Positions 1-12,700 of a stretch of DNA of 64,000 nucleotides are shown here, one piece after another. Position numbers and translations under genes: made by a program. This DNA comes from Semisulcospira habei (Eukaryota; Mollusca; Gastropoda; Semisulcospiridae), in the NCBI GenBank assembly GCA_036245525.1, contig BTPG01000006.1, positions 74,940,727 through 75,004,726 on the forward strand, given 5' to 3'. The notes beneath the pieces were generated by a model. The model was not told the DNA's origin. It saw only the letters and a program-made list of their open reading frames with translations, and did not search any database. Each line of letters opens with the position of its first letter. Within the stretch, counting starts at the first letter, position 1.

Positions 1-324
1 GCTAGTTCAGAAACCATTTCGAGCTCTCAAATCGCGAATCGTGGTAGCGACCCTTTTTCATTAACACGTGAGTGAAACTTGAAAATGTCCGCACAAACCG
101 CTGAAAGCGACAACAGAGTAAATACTAGTAATGTATCATCTGTCCGCCACCGAGTCTCTAATCTGAAAGAGGCACAAATTCTCATGTGCCTTGTGCCGGT
201 TTCGCTCGCAGACGGAGTATGGCCTTATTTACATCTCGCTTCCTCAAAGCAAGAAACTGGATTGATTGAGCAGCACACATTAACTGCCCCCTCGCAGTAC
301 TGACATGCGTTCGTGGGTTAAACA

Positions 325-436
325 TGTGTGCCGGTCTGTGATTTTGGACATTAAGACTGGCAAGCCGTAAGGTCCAAAATCACAGATCTGCACATACAAA
401 GGCCGCAAGATTCCAAATCACAGACCAACACACATA
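325..436. repeat. HP-B palindrome plus an extra right arm
   Basis: The left arm carries ctgtgattttggac and the right arm gtaaggtccaaaatcacag, forming a hairpin at 325-395. A further right-arm copy (ccaaatcacagaccaacac) follows at 402-436, so the locus holds one and a half hairpins. A TTAA lies at 318-321 but no matching one is seen on the right. Confidence 0.8.
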
Positions 437-570
437 AATGTGGCGGCTTTTGTGTCCTGGGAATTAATACTAACCAATTTCCGCACACTCAGTGCGAGCC
501 TAAACCGTTACTCATTCAAGGAAGCTCTCCCCTTGTAGTAAGTACATGTACGGCTAACACATATTGAGCA

Positions 571-648
571 AAAGGCCGTCGGGCCGACGTCAGCCGCTGT
601 TGGCTCGCGCAGTACTGTGCGCGTGCCAACGGGGCCAGAGGATCGTTC
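571..648. repeat. HP-E GC-rich palindrome, degenerate
   Basis: The arms contain gccgacgtcagccgctgttg on the left and tgccaacggggcc on the right around a gcgcagtactgtgcgc core. It shares the trailing gaggatc with other HP-E copies (26521, 46659, 52086, 53437). Confidence 0.72.
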
Positions 649-649
649 A

Positions 650-2370
650 CTTACTGCGCAGTCAACATCTATCAACGGTTCGTTTATGCATACATACTAA
701 CATCGCGATTATGTCGCTTATATAACTAGCGGCGTAGGGAGACTTCGAATTCGAAGTGAGCTGACACTATGCATCATATGATAATAATATGCAACAGGAG
801 TCAGTTGTTGTTTTTGTTGTTGTTGTTGTTTTTTGTTTTGTTACATCCCTCGAACTTTGCTCTTTAACACACAACGATGTGTGTCTATCTCCACTACGAT
901 ACACTTCCATAGCAGAAATTGAGGAATTTTGGACAAAATAATACGTACTCTACAATGGGAGAAATGTATCTCAATGCGTGTGGTCAGAGCTCTAGAACTC
1001 ACATCTTCAGCAATAGCTTTACATCTATGATCGTGACCTCTAATCATCCATAATCATATAGACAGTGTCAACACCAATTTAGCACACATGCTTAGCAATA
1101 ATTATCTCTCCACCAATCACCTGTCCATCAACAGGCCGTTGACATAGAGGGAGATAGAACCAAATGCGTGTGATTTCACCCTCTCAACGCCTTTTCAAAA
1201 CTGTAACAACTTCCTTCCCGGTAGGTCCCCAGTAAAAGTAATACACTATACTCTAAGAATTCGACAATACGTAGTTCGAACTATATTGTGAAGATATGCG
1301 ATGACACATAAACGCATGGGATCACATCCGTCAAATTCTTCTCGAAAGGTCGTAAACACAACCTGTGAGACGAAGAAACTAAACTGCTCTTCTTCAGTGA
1401 GAGAGATACACCTATCCTCTCCGCTAATCTGAGAGTTCGATCATTCAACAGTAAGGCATTGACTTCACTGTTGTAAATCACAAGACGGCAAACAAAGCTG
1501 TAAATTAGCCCACGTAGTTTTGCTTGTTACTGAGAACAGACAAGATATCATCTTGTTTGTGATGTCCTTTATTTGTTTATGAGGTAGCAGATTAGTTTAA
1601 ATCATCTCACAACAAATCATCATTAGAGTCCTGTCTGGCCAATACTGTACGGCAGATGGATTAGCCACGGTAGTTGAAGAGTAGTGATAAATTAACTTGG
1701 CTACTGGGAAGGCGTAAAGCTATTTTGGCACTACCCTTCTACTTTCTTGGCCCACTGCTGTTACGAAGTCTTGATGGACGCGCCCAAATGCTGTCATTAT
1801 TATCTGGTGTGAATGAGATAATGTCCCCTGCGACCGAAAACATGAAAACGACGTACATGCATATAGTTTCACTACCAAGCCAATGCTTTCATTACCATCA
1901 GACAAATGAAGATTGCTGTAAATGTTGTCATAAAAAACCACTATACTAAGAAAACTGTATCTATACTGAGAAAACAAAACAATAAGAAGCGTTAAATACA
2001 TAAATCTGATTTAATCTTCAAAACGAACGAAGAACAATATTTCCTTTAAATTAATACTTAACTCAATTCATACCTGGCAATGGAAGACAGTCGCACAGTA
2101 AAACGACGACACAAACTCAATATTACTATGACAGAATCTCAAAGTGAAGGCAGTATGCCAAGCGAACACATGTCAAAATATCAAATGACTAGCGAACCGA
2201 AAGAAGGTCCTGTTTATAACTCCCGTTATCACGACCAATATCAGGGGAAGCAAATCGCCCGGACAATCCCCCTAAAGCAGACGACACTGGTATGACGCAT
2301 GCGTGGGCTATTCCACCTTGCGACATCGTCATACCTGACTGAACATGTAGGAAAAATGTCTCATACCGAC
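650..2370. other. No gene seen
   Basis: Unique-looking, AT-leaning sequence with a TTG run near 805-840. Open frames are short and stop-ridden on both strands; nothing recognisable. Confidence 0.5.
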
Positions 2371-2440
2371 TGCAAGAGGCACAGATTCACATGAACATTT
2401 GCATTCTGCAAGGGCTCATGAGAACTTATGCCTCTTGCGG
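2371..2440. repeat. HP-A hairpin
   Basis: Arms tgcaagaggcacagattc and cttatgcctcttgc face each other across a diverged loop. The ends are well kept while the centre has drifted. Confidence 0.8.
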
Positions 2441-2689
2441 GAAGGGATCAAAATCTTCCTGTTACGTCCTTACTTCTTTGAAGAAGAGCGTCATCCAAGT
2501 TTCAAGCATGTCGTTATAAAAACGTACAAAAAATGTATGCTAAAGTTAAACCTATGTGCGCATGTCATTGAAACCGGCGAAAATAGGGTTGTTGAGGGTT
2601 GTTTGCGGTGCACTCGACAGAAAGACTGGTTGGCAGAAATCAGCGTCAAACAAGATCACGGTAAGGTGTGCACATACTGAAACAGGATA

Positions 2690-4640
2690 CAGTTCTAACT
2701 CAGACTCCGAAAAGCCTAATCATTTTGATTCGAAGGAATGTGAGCGCGCGCTCTTCTCGGTTTCGGTCCCCTTTTTTCAGCCGAGCGGTTTGTTTATAAT
2801 TGCTGTCATCGCGTCTAATACACTATGGAAGGCAGTCACTGAATCAGCTCGCGCAGCTTCTTGTATGTAAGGACCAGCATAATGATAGAGGCAGGCAAGA
2901 GTAGGATTCTCATGAGCTTTCGTATCTGCGGGCGACATGAGGATCTATGTTTATTCCAGACAGGAGGTGTTTATCATTGAGTGTATCTCGGACAGTGTGA
3001 TAGTGGTCCTTTCTAAAGATGAGAAAAGGCATAGATCCTCAAGAGTGCGCCACGCAAGTTACAGGAACGTGACCCATGAGAATCTGTGCCTAAGTTTTGC
3101 TTTTTCAGTTCACACAATTTTAATTTCCAGGCTGAGTGGGGGAAAGGGAGGGAGATGCGCTATTGTGGTTTGCAGTGAGTTTCAGCCGTTTCTTTTGTTT
3201 TTCAGTAACCGTACATCAATGACCATATTATAAATGAACACCCCCCCCCCCCCCCTCTTTTGTTCTGGTAAAGACAGTCGGGTTCACTACGGAATATACT
3301 TGAATCTATACTTGAATCTGCTGAGGCACATATAATTCTGAAAACTCCGAAATTTAAAAGCCAGGTTACAAATTTAAAATATATACTGACACAGTTCTCC
3401 AAAAAGCCTAATCATTTTCATTCGATGGGAAAATGCGAGCTCTATCTATTCTGTTTCTGTCCCCTTTTTTCAGCCGAGCGGTTTGTTTATAATTGCTGTC
3501 AACGCGTCTATTACACTATGGAAGGCAGTCAGTGAATCAGCTCGCGTAGCTTCTTGTATGTAAGGACCAGCATAATGATAGAGCCAGGCAAGAGGCATGA
3601 TTCTAATTAGTTTTCGCATCTGCGGGCGCCATGAGGATCTATGTTTATTCCAAGATACTCACAAACTGCCTTTATGTTTATTCCAGACTGACAGAAGTTG
3701 CAGTGAGTGTGTCTAATTCAGTGTGATAGTGGCCCTTTCTACCGATGAGAAAAGACATAGATCCTCAGAAGTCCGTCATGCAAGTTACAGGATCGTGACC
3801 CATGAGAATCTGTGCCTAAGTTTTGCTTTTTCAGTTCACACAATTTTAATTTCCAGGCTGAGTGGGGGAGGGTGAAGGGAGATGCGCTTATTGTGGTTTG
3901 CAGTGAGTTTCAGCCGTTTCTTTTGTTTTTCAGTAAACGTACATCAATGACCATATAAATGAACACACTTTCACGCCCTCCTGTCCTGTCCAGGCTGGAC
4001 AGGATATGGCGAAGTAACTCCATCAGCTTCACCATCAAGTACAGGCTTTACAAGTCCCTCATAGTGTCTATTCTACTCTACGGCTGTGAGACTTGGACAC
4101 TGCTTGCAGACTCAGAAAAGAAAATCCAGGCCTTTGAGAACAAGTGCCTGAGGAAGTTGCTCCGCATCTCGTACCGCGAGCACAAGACCAACGAATATGT
4201 ACGGAGCATCGTCACTTCCCTGGTGGGCCCACATGAACCCCTTCTGGCAACCGTGAAACGGCGCAAGCTTGCTTGGTTTGGCCACGTGACCCGACACAAC
4301 ACCTTGTCCAAGACTATCCTCCAAGGCACTCTCGAAGGAAGTCGTCGGCGAGGTCGTCAGAGAAAGAGTTGGGTCGCAAACATAAAAGAATGGACCGAAC
4401 TCGAGATGTCAGACTTGCTTGCCACCGCCCAAAATAGAACTCAGTGGAGAGCACTGTCTGTTGCTGCTGCCTTTCAGTCCCCCCAACGCCCAGTTCGGGC
4501 AAGGGACTGATGATGATGATGATGATCACGCCCTCTATCGTTCTGTTAAAGACAGATTCGGGTTCACTACGGAATATACTTGGATCTGCTGAGGCACATT
4601 ATTATACGGGCAGAAATTTAAAAGCCAGGTTACAATTAAA
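2690..4640. repeat. Tandem duplication of a ~700-bp segment, second copy interrupted by RTE-A
   Basis: Copy 1 runs about 2690-3393 and copy 2 about 3391-4640. Both share blocks such as cagccgagcggtttgtttat, ggaccagcataatgatagag and aagttttgctttttcagttc in the same order. The right ends share ggttcactacggaatatact. Copy 1 has a poly-C run (3240-3256) where copy 2 has the RTE-A insert at 3981-4525. Each copy contains two degenerate HP-A hairpins. No coding potential is visible. Confidence 0.88.
3981..4525 (+). mobile_element. RTE-A 3' fragment with perfect target-site duplication
   Basis: The insertion lies between two copies of the 10-bp sequence tcacgccctc (3971-3980 and 4526-4535). It carries the last ~175 codons of the RTE-A ORF (RLDRIWRSN through the final RARD, stop at 4508-4510) and the TGATGA tail. 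The protein differs from the 6252-7752 copy at only a few residues, for example MSDLL against MPDLL. It is inserted in the second copy of a ~700-bp tandem duplication; the first copy (near 3240) lacks it. Confidence 0.92.
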
Positions 4641-4915
4641 AATAATTATAATTATACTAAAATGGGCTTGGATAGGGCTATTATTTGGTTGAGGGCTGGG
4701 GACAGTACAAGGCCGCTTTCATCGGAACTGCCGTCAGATGGTATGGCAGAAGGTTCTCTGTTCCGTCTGATGTGCACAGAGACAAATGAACCTATCAAGA
4801 AACATTCATTCCACCGTTACCGCATACTTTCACGAGGATAAATATATTCTTGTTTTTACATCAGACGGATGGCGTTCACTGCCTAGCAATGTTCACCCGT
4901 AACCAAAAACAAAAC

Positions 4916-4985
4916 TCCCCAAGAGGCATAGATCTTCATGAGTTCCGCGCAGAGTGCGGGGGCTTGTGAGAAGCTACATGTATCT
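4916..4985. repeat. HP-A hairpin, degenerate
   Basis: The left arm aagaggcatagatcttcatg is well preserved; the right arm (gcgggggcttgtgagaag) has diverged. Confidence 0.65.
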
Positions 4986-5296
4986 TGGTGGCTAGTGTTG
5001 CCTCTATGCTGCTATGTTTACCGGCAGCCGGGATGAAATCGCGACCACCGAGCCCAAAACAAAACACCCATGGCTGTCAACACGTGCGATTGGACGACCG
5101 TCCCGGCACTGCGGCGTAGAATAACCGTAGTTGAGAATAGCGCGATGCTCATGCTCCCTTTAGGTTCACGGCAGTGCAAACTCGAGTTTGGAGACTAACT
5201 GGATAATGAGTATGGAATGGGGGCAGCGGGTCAAGTTTACCTTGTGGCTGGCCGTTAAGAGCTTAGCCCACGCTACCACAAACACCTATTGCCGGG

Positions 5297-5365
5297 CGCA
5301 ATTTTGTGGCGGCAATGTTGCCGCCTCAATTAGGGGCGCCTACAATATAGACGCCACAAATTGCG
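5297..5365. repeat. HP-N inverted repeat with inner palindrome
   Basis: Outer arms cgcaattttgtggcg (5297-5311) and cgccacaaattgcg (5352-5365) enclose the perfect palindrome ggcggcaatgttgccgcc (5308-5325). A further gcaatgttgccgcc occurs at about 5417-5430. This is the only member of its type noticed in the window. Confidence 0.65.
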
Positions 5366-5542
5366 ACCCGATACAAACCGAGTCTATTCATTTGTGGTAG
5401 CCGGCAAGGCTCAAGCAATGTTGCCGCCTCTCAGCCAATCAGCGGTGTTCTTGCGCCACTTCCCGTTTCTTCATCTTCCGGCGAGCCGGAAAAAATGGCG
5501 GAGAAGCTGAGCGACGGCCGACGGCTTTGAGACTGTAATATT

Positions 5543-5622
5543 CATTGGAGACGCGCCGCATGTGAAAATGCTGCTAATAGCTGCGTATCCGTATGCGGCA
5601 CATCTCCAGTGAGTAAATTGAT
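5543..5622. repeat. HP-G hairpin, degenerate
   Basis: gagacgcgccgcatgtg on the left pairs imperfectly with tatgcggcacatctc on the right. It is related to the sharper copies at 39013 and 45261. Confidence 0.65.
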
Positions 5623-6089
5623 CAACCTTGTCCGAGAGTTCCCATGCATATGGGACTCCTGCAGCTCCGAATATTTCAACCGGGCGCGCCGTGAGAGCTG
5701 TTCCATATATAGTAATGGCAGGTCAGTCAGTACAACACATTGCGCGCACATTGATACCTGTGCCAGGAAGCCGATGTGGCAGGTGGCAAATTGTTGCTTA
5801 CCACACATTGCTAGTGGCAAATTCTGGTAGCGTCGGCCCAGCCTCTTAAAAAGAGGTTTACACTTGGGCGAGCGAATCTGGTGTGCTTGGATAGTGTCGA
5901 CAATTCGCACAACCCGTTCCATCTAAACGCGGCACAGATCGTCATAAGCAAGGCAGGGGTCATCAGAATCTATGCATTTTGCTAACACAGATCAGAATAG
6001 CTCCAATTAATTTGCTTTCAGTGTGCCTTCGACGGAGCAACTGCTATCTATTTAACAACATCAAGCAGCCTGTTGACTACATTGTCTCA

Positions 6090-6102
6090 CACACACACAC
6101 AC

Positions 6103-6133
<31 letters not shown>

Positions 6134-6186
6134 CTATATATCTATATATATATATATATATCTATATATATATATATATATATATA

Positions 6187-6236
<50 letters not shown>
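6090..6236. repeat. (CA)n-(TA)n compound microsatellite
   Basis: Alternating CA then TA with occasional TC interruptions runs into the tail of the RTE-A copy. Long TA tracts can extrude cruciforms, and their assembled length is unreliable. Confidence 0.95.
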
Positions 6237-6239
<3 letters not shown>

Positions 6240-7752
6240 TCATCATCATCATCAGTCCCTTGCCCGAACTGGGCGTTGGGGGGACTGAAAGGCAGCAGCA
6301 ACAGACAGTGCTCTCCACTGAGTTCTATTTTGGGCGGTGGCAAGCAAGTCTGGCATCTCGAGTTCGGTCCATTCTTTTATGTTTGCGACCCAACTCTTTC
6401 TCTGACGACCTCGCCGACGACTTCCTTCGAGAGTGCCTTGGAGGATAGTCTTGGACAAGGTGTTGTGTCGGGTCACGTGGCCAAACCAAGCAAGCTTGCG
6501 CCGTTTCACGGTTGCCAGAAGGGGTTCATGTGGGCCCACCAGGGAAGTGACGATGCTCCGTACATATTCGTTGGTCTTGTGCTCGCGGTACGAGATGCGG
6601 AGCAACTTCCTCAGGCACTTGTTCTCAAAGGCCTGGATTTTCTTTTCTGAGTCTGCAAGCAGTGTCCAAGTCTCACAGCCGTAGAGTAGAATAGACACTA
6701 CGAGGGACTTGTAAAGCCTGTACTTGATGGTGAAGCTGATGGAGTTACTTCGCCATATCCTGTCCAGCCTGGCCATTGCGGATGTTGCTGTACCTATCCT
6801 GATACGGATCTCTGCTATGCAACTACCGTCTTTGGACAGGGTGGCTCCCAAGTACTTGAAGCTATTGACCTCTTCTAGCTTCTGGCCGTTCATGTGAATG
6901 TTGCTGCTGCTGTCGCCTGTGGTGTTGATCATCACTTTGCTTTTATCCGTACTGATCTCCATGCCATAAGACCCTGCGCTACTTGAAAGTTTGTCTGTCA
7001 GGTTTTGGAGCTCACTATTGCTGCCTGCCATGAGGTCAATGTCGTCTGCGAATCGAAGATTGCACAGGGATCTGCCACCAATAGAGATTGAAGTATGGTG
7101 GTCGTGGAGGGTTTCCTGCATGATCTTCTCCAGGAATATGTTGAAAAGGACAGGAGAGAGCAGGCATCCTTGACGGACACCGATCGTCGTCCTGAAGAAC
7201 TCGCCTGACTGATTGTTAAGTAGAACCGCGCTGCAGGCGTTCTTGTAAAGCGCTTCTATCATTTGGATCAGTCCCTCCTCTATGTTGAACGATCTCATGA
7301 CTTGCCAGAGTCCGTCGTGCCAGACGCGATCAAATGCTTTCCTGAAATCAATGAAGTTGTGGTAGAGTTCGCGCTGATGCTGCAGATGTTTCTCGATCAG
7401 GACGCGGCAGTTGAAAATCTGCTCTACAGTGCTTCTTCCAACTCTGAAGCCAGCCTGTTCTTCTGCCAGCAGTTCCTCGGCGAAAGTTTTGAGGCGGTTG
7501 AGAATGATTCTAAGCATTACTTTGCTAGGGTGACTTATCAGACTGATAGTTCTGTAGTTCTGGCACTGTTTCAGGTTTCCTTTCTTGGGGAGCGGGATCA
7601 CTAGAGACTGTGTCCATTCTACTGGCCATTTCTTTTGCTCCCAGATCTTTTGACAGAGTGTAGTGAGGACCTTCGTTGTTACTTCTCCTCCATGTTTCAA
7701 CAGTTCAGCAGGTACGTTGTCTACACCTGGAGACTTTCTCCCTTCAGGCCGC
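6237..7752 (-). mobile_element. 5'-truncated RTE-like retrotransposon (RTE-A), longest copy
   Basis: Seen: reading the minus strand, an ORF for reverse transcriptase enters at 7752 directly from a TA microsatellite and ends at 6252 with a TGA that runs into a TGATGA repeat tail. The endonuclease half is absent, so the copy is 5' truncated. Both flanks are (TA)n, which hides any target-site duplication. Known: 5' truncation and simple 3' tails are typical of target-primed reverse transcription. The family assignment to RTE rests on the FADD palm motif, the LLYGCETW and WFGHV blocks and the short tail; a related clade cannot be excluded. Confidence 0.87.
6252..7752 (-). CDS. Reverse transcriptase, 5'-truncated but uninterrupted (RTE-A)
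   Basis: About 500 codons are open without a stop, from 7752 down to 6252. The N-terminal edge reads [14 protein letters not shown], the usual start of the reverse transcriptase domain. Counting residues from a TTG at 7700, motifs follow in order: LPKKGN (38-43), QAGFR (82-86), FIDFRKAFD (116-124, catalytic Asp118), [10 protein letters not shown] (174-183), FADD (217-220, catalytic pair) and YLGA (283-286). Then come LLYGCETW and [10 protein letters not shown] near the C-terminus. There is no start codon belonging to the element; the true protein would begin with an endonuclease that this copy lacks. Intact frames in a truncated copy point to recent insertion. Confidence 0.85.
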
Positions 7753-7918
<166 letters not shown>

Positions 7919-8185
7919 ACGATGCATATTGAAAAGCCTGCTGGTAAAATTATCTGTCAGTTTATCAATATTATGCACGTTTGCAAAACCAGCCTACACA
8001 AATTAAAGCAAAATGATGCACACAACGTAATCCGCATACCATGTAGTGACAAACGACAGCAATATTTTATTGACATGATCATCATGATCAAAATCATGAG
8101 ATCAGTCAACCCCTCTCTCACCTTTGACATTTTCTGACAGACCAAGCCGATTGTCTGATCAGTTTATCACACATACAATATATCT

Positions 8186-8250
8186 GCTAGAGGCGTAGAT
8201 TCTCATGAGCCCCTGTCGTTGCAGGGGATCCTGAAAATCTACGCCTCTTC
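8186..8250. repeat. HP-A hairpin
   Basis: Arms gaggcgtagattctcatgag and aaaatctacgcctc are separated by a cccctg/caggg stem. Imperfect around ggatcctg. Confidence 0.82.
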
Positions 8251-8732
8251 TTTGACAGAATTGCATATTTATTTCTACAACCAAAGACAGAGGCAGTCAC
8301 CTATATCATCTATGACTGATAGTTTATGCGACAGACGACATAAAAGGAGACATTACCCTAATCGCCCTCTGTAGAGAGCAGTCGCAGGTCAATTCAGACT
8401 CAAACATGCTCCTCACAGTAACACAGACGAAAATGATGCATTGAGGAGGTATACATATGCCTTCACGCGCCCCTGCGCAGGCATGTGCTCCTAAACATCC
8501 AGATGCTAGAGCTTGCTTACAGAAGAGTTTCAATGAGCCTGGAAAGGGAGTGCGTGAGAAGATTTATAATGCCTGTCTTAAAATGGATAATCCTACGATC
8601 AAAAGGATTGGGACAAGCGCCTGGTACTGACAAGCGCCAGGTACAAGCGGTAGGATGGCGTATACAGCTGTCAGCAGAGAGAGATGAGAAAGGAATGCTG
8701 AGGTGTCTTTATTTGGGTCCCACAAAAGGCCA

Positions 8733-8803
8733 CACTGGTTGATTCCCTCGATTCGCTACCGCTGATTAGCGAAAGCGTATAGAGGAAGACAACAGTGTGA
8801 TGA
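8733..8803. repeat. HP-F hairpin
   Basis: cacactggttgattccctcg on the left pairs with gaggaagacaacagtgtg on the right around gctgattagc. A diverged copy of the perfect palindrome at 56369. Confidence 0.75.
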
Positions 8804-8809
8804 AAGGGC

Positions 8810-10260
8810 AAGAATTAGGACACCACTGGCACCGAACACTGACACTATCACTAGATGACGTAAATAAATTGGTCGAGCTAGAGGCAGCCGCATCAGCTCA
8901 TGAGAATCCATGCCGGCCTGTAATATTTTTTCATCGTACCAAAGACCTCATATAACGCAAATCAGACCTTTAACAGTTGATGCAGTGTCACTGAAATCAT
9001 TATTCAACGACAAAGAGCCCCAGCCGTACCAGGAACACGGATTCAAGTGGTGTCAGCATAGGGGATCTATGCCTCTTGCAGATGGTTCGTGCCGACTTCT
9101 CGGCAATCAAGGCATTAAGAGGGAGTACTAAAGTCACCCGGGTCTAAGTGTTATTATGGTCATAGCACGTGGCCTTCACAAAAGGATCCAGAAGTCAATG
9201 AGGTAAATATTGTAAACATGTCTGTTGTAAAGCTAACTACAGTGCAATCAAACTTGTCGCTACAGCTCTGACCTTGTTTCTTTCCCATCAAGCGGCTGCA
9301 CCAGCTGTTGCCAAACGCAGCGGAAATGGGGGGGGGGGGGGGGGGGAAGGGGGGATATTACGCCTCCATAGAGTGGTCACTAGACTGTCGTGACCAACAT
9401 TACCTTAATGTGAATTGCTTCTTTTATTAGTAACGTCAATACGTAAACTGTGATGTTAATAGTTCAAGCAACATCGGAGATCTCGCATAGATATACAATA
9501 AAAACACCAACAAAATATGGCTGCCACGACCTCGATTTTAAAAGGAGTGATCTGATTCTTGGTCATTACATTCCCTTTCATTAAGGTCCAACATCAGCTG
9601 AAATTAGTCCAACAGTTGCAGAGGCATAGCTTGGGCAACAATCCGGACAGACGCACGTGCACACATGGACTGGCAGAAAGAGGGGCCGGGGTGGGGGGGG
9701 GGGGGGGGTGGGGGCACTCAGCAAAAACATTCAACAACTTACCTGTGCCCTCTGTAAAAAGCCGTGTACAAAAACACCTCATCCGTGCAAATTAGATGTT
9801 TAGTACCTATACCACACACTTCCTTTCTGGCATTAACACTGACTCGAGACAGTTTAAAAAAAAAAAATATACATACATAAAGGATCAACCTTCTTTTTGC
9901 CGTGAAATAAAAACGTTATTCTCAAACAATATCCACAAACTAATGACAGTTCCTTGCATTAAAATGTTGTTTCTTGATCTTTCACTGCTTAAATGCGCAA
10001 ACAAGCATCCCTGAGTCGTCAGGCACTAGTAATACTGCAGACTGTGTAATCCTTTCCACAGATATATTGTTTCTGACCGACAGACACAACATGTGAAGCG
10101 GTAGGCATAATAATAATGTAGTAATATCCTTGATGCAACGTAAATTGCACATCAATAATATTCCCCACATGGGTGAGGTAGAAGTCACGCCTTTACGTTA
10201 TGCACAACACGCCTTTAGACAAACGCGCCGCAGTCCCTTTACTAACCGTTGGAATCAATA
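8810..10260. other. No gene seen; homopolymer tracts and HP-A remnants
   Basis: Contains poly-G tracts at about 9327-9348 and 9692-9709 and single HP-A arms near 8888-8916 and 9057-9085 (ggggatctatgcctcttgca). No credible coding frame. Confidence 0.5.
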
Positions 10261-10261
10261 T

Positions 10262-10321
10262 TGGCACTGATTCTCATAGCTCCTGCGGCTTCAAGCGCTC
10301 ATGAAACTCTAAGCCTTTTGC
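10262..10321. repeat. HP-A hairpin, degenerate
   Basis: gattctcatagctcctgc on the left and gctcatgaaactctaagcc on the right retain the family order with several mismatches. Confidence 0.6.
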
Positions 10322-10729
10322 TAATCTGCCTCATTCCAATTTTCAAATGGAGAAGGCAACTGGTATTTGAGCGTACGACTGATCGCGCTAGCGATATGAG
10401 ATAGCGGCACGCTACACACCTGGATGACTAAGAGTACGTTCGAATAGCAGGTATATGTGTAATTGTGCCATTATGCATATTCCCGGGCAAACACCATTCA
10501 TATTAGTCGGACGAGTGTAAAAAATAATTCTAAAACGGAAATACGCGTAAATGTGCTTCGAAAATACGCGTAAATGCGCTATTATATACATTCTGGACCC
10601 AATACCCTTCAACTTAGCTGACAGAAAAATATCAAAATTGCATCACACTGTAGTTCCTCACACCCCTTACTGTTTCTCTGCACACTTTCATGTGGTAATA
10701 TTGAGCAAGAAGATCCCTCCAGAGCGCTT

Positions 10730-10806
10730 TAGGTCCTCGGCCTTATTTGGACCGCACACAAACGTGCGCGGGGCAACTGCTGCCGACTTCGGCCCTTAGA
10801 CCTTTC
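10730..10806. repeat. HP-E remnant
   Basis: aggtcctcggcc on the left and gccgacttcggcc with agaccttt on the right flank a cgtgcgcgggg core. The left inner arm is largely lost. Confidence 0.6.
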
Positions 10807-11226
10807 ACGTACAGGGTCTCGTTTAATGCCCCATAAATAACTCGCATATGCCGTGAACACACGCAGGAGTCGTTCGACGAGGCGATTTACGTAAGTAACG
10901 AACAGCTGAGATGAAAACTTGGAGAACAATTGTGCAGTGTTAGCGCGTATGTTTATAGGAAAGTGAAACTGAAACGAGATCGAATTGTTTACTGTGAGCA
11001 TTGTTGTGTATACAGATGTTACCACCCAAGACCATGACATTGTTTGTCCTTGTGATAAAACACACGCGCGCGCACGCACGCACGCATGCAAGCAAGCACG
11101 CACATGCACACGAAGGAGAAAGTAGAAAGGTAAATGGGGTGCGAGGATAGTCGAAGGACGGTGGTGGCATCTGCCTGTGGTTTGGATCCACTAACTGATC
11201 TTTCCCTAGCATCTTTGTCCATATAC

Positions 11227-11789
11227 CACCATCATCATCATCATCAGTCCCTTGTCCGAACTGGGCGTTGGGGGGACTGAAAGGCAGCAGCAACAGACAG
11301 TGCTCTCCACTGCGTTCTATTTTGGGCGGTGGCAAGCAAGTCTGGCATCTCGAGTTCGGTCCATTCTTTTATGTTTGCGACCCAACCCTTTCTCTGACGA
11401 CCTCGCCGACGACTTCCTTCGAGAGTGCCTTGGAGGATAGTCTTGGACAAGGTGTTGTGTCGGGTCACGTGGCCAAACCAAGCAAGCTTGCGCCGTTTCA
11501 CGGTTGCCAGAAGGGGTTCATGTGGGCCCACCAGGGAAGTGACGATGCTCCGTACATATTCGTTGGTCTTGTGCTCGCGGTACGAGATGCGGAGCAACTT
11601 CCTCAGGCACTTGTTCTCAAAGGCCTGGATTTTCTTTTCTGAGTCTGCAAGCAGTGTCCAAGTCTCACAGCCGTAGAGTAGAATAGACACTACGAGGGAC
11701 TTGTAAAGCCTGTACTTGATGGTGAAGCTGATGGAGTTACTTCGCCATATCCTGTCCAGCCTGGCCATTGCGGATGTTGCTGTACCTAT
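11227..11789 (-). mobile_element. RTE-A 3' fragment
   Basis: On the minus strand this holds the last ~175 codons of the RTE-A ORF (11768 down to 11244) plus a short leader shared with the 6237-7752 copy up to about 11789. It ends in a TGATGATGG tail at 11227-11247. The protein differs from its sisters at a few positions (RKGWVANI, final RTRD). Only a weak possible duplication, tatac, flanks it, so the target site is not resolved. Confidence 0.88.
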
Positions 11790-11868
11790 ACTTCACACTC
11801 AATTCGATCAATCAATCGATACAGTTTACGTTTCCCTGTTGCATAGTGTTGATGTAAATCATTTTTTT

Positions 11869-11956
11869 ACACTTTGGATGTCGGTAACAATTTGGATCGA
11901 GGTGATTCCTTCAGGAATCACCTCGATCCAAATCGCTGCCGATTGTCAAACGGTTC
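11869..11956. repeat. HP-C element with perfect 19-bp core arms
   Basis: Core arms tttggatcgaggtgattcc and its exact complement (11891-11932) flank the loop ttca. The outer part retains cactttggatgtcggta and the matching gccgattgtcaaacgg. The core has gatcgagg where most HP-C copies have gtcgcgat. Confidence 0.82.
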
Positions 11957-12090
11957 ATATTATCTAATGAGTCAGCATATCAATGTAGAAATCCGCTTCT
12001 CAGAATCTTCCCAGTCCTTCCGAACGTCTCTTAAAACTCACATATTTTGCTCCGTTTTTGATTAACTGTTCATTAAGGATGTTCCGCTGA

Positions 12091-12360
<270 letters not shown>

Positions 12361-12496
12361 TACTGGATAATTGCAGTAATATTGTTTTACGTGATGTAAT
12401 TATGTTAATTTTGTTTAACCTATTAGTTAGATTTTCCGTTAGTCACTTGTGAATCGTTTCGAGCCCTTTTGAGGTTAGACACTATAATAAGTGTTT

Positions 12497-12592
12497 ATTA
12501 TTATTATTATTATTATTATTGTGTCTGTAACCACGTAAATTGTCTTATATATTGTGTCGTGGCGGCAAGAACGGGGTGGGCGTTGGCGAAGT

Positions 12593-12679
<87 letters not shown>

Positions 12680-12700
12680 AGGGGGGTGGGGGGGGGGGAA
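12497..12700. repeat. (TTA)n, then (GT)n and a G-rich tract
   Basis: A TTA run near 12497-12520 is followed by ~84 bp of pure GT (12594-12677) and a G-rich end. Open frames crossing it are low-complexity artefacts. Confidence 0.95.

Noticed and set aside
1674..1949. 91-codon plus-strand open frame and its minus-strand counterpart (1720-2001)
   Set aside because: Both strands are open by chance in AT-rich DNA; composition and motifs give no support.
6433..6684. Plus-strand open frames inside RTE-A copies
   Set aside because: These are antisense shadows of the reverse-transcriptase gene and recur identically at 11425-11676.
11222..11791. 5-bp tatac as a target-site duplication for the 11227-11789 copy
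   Set aside because: Too short and in a TA-rich setting; could be chance.
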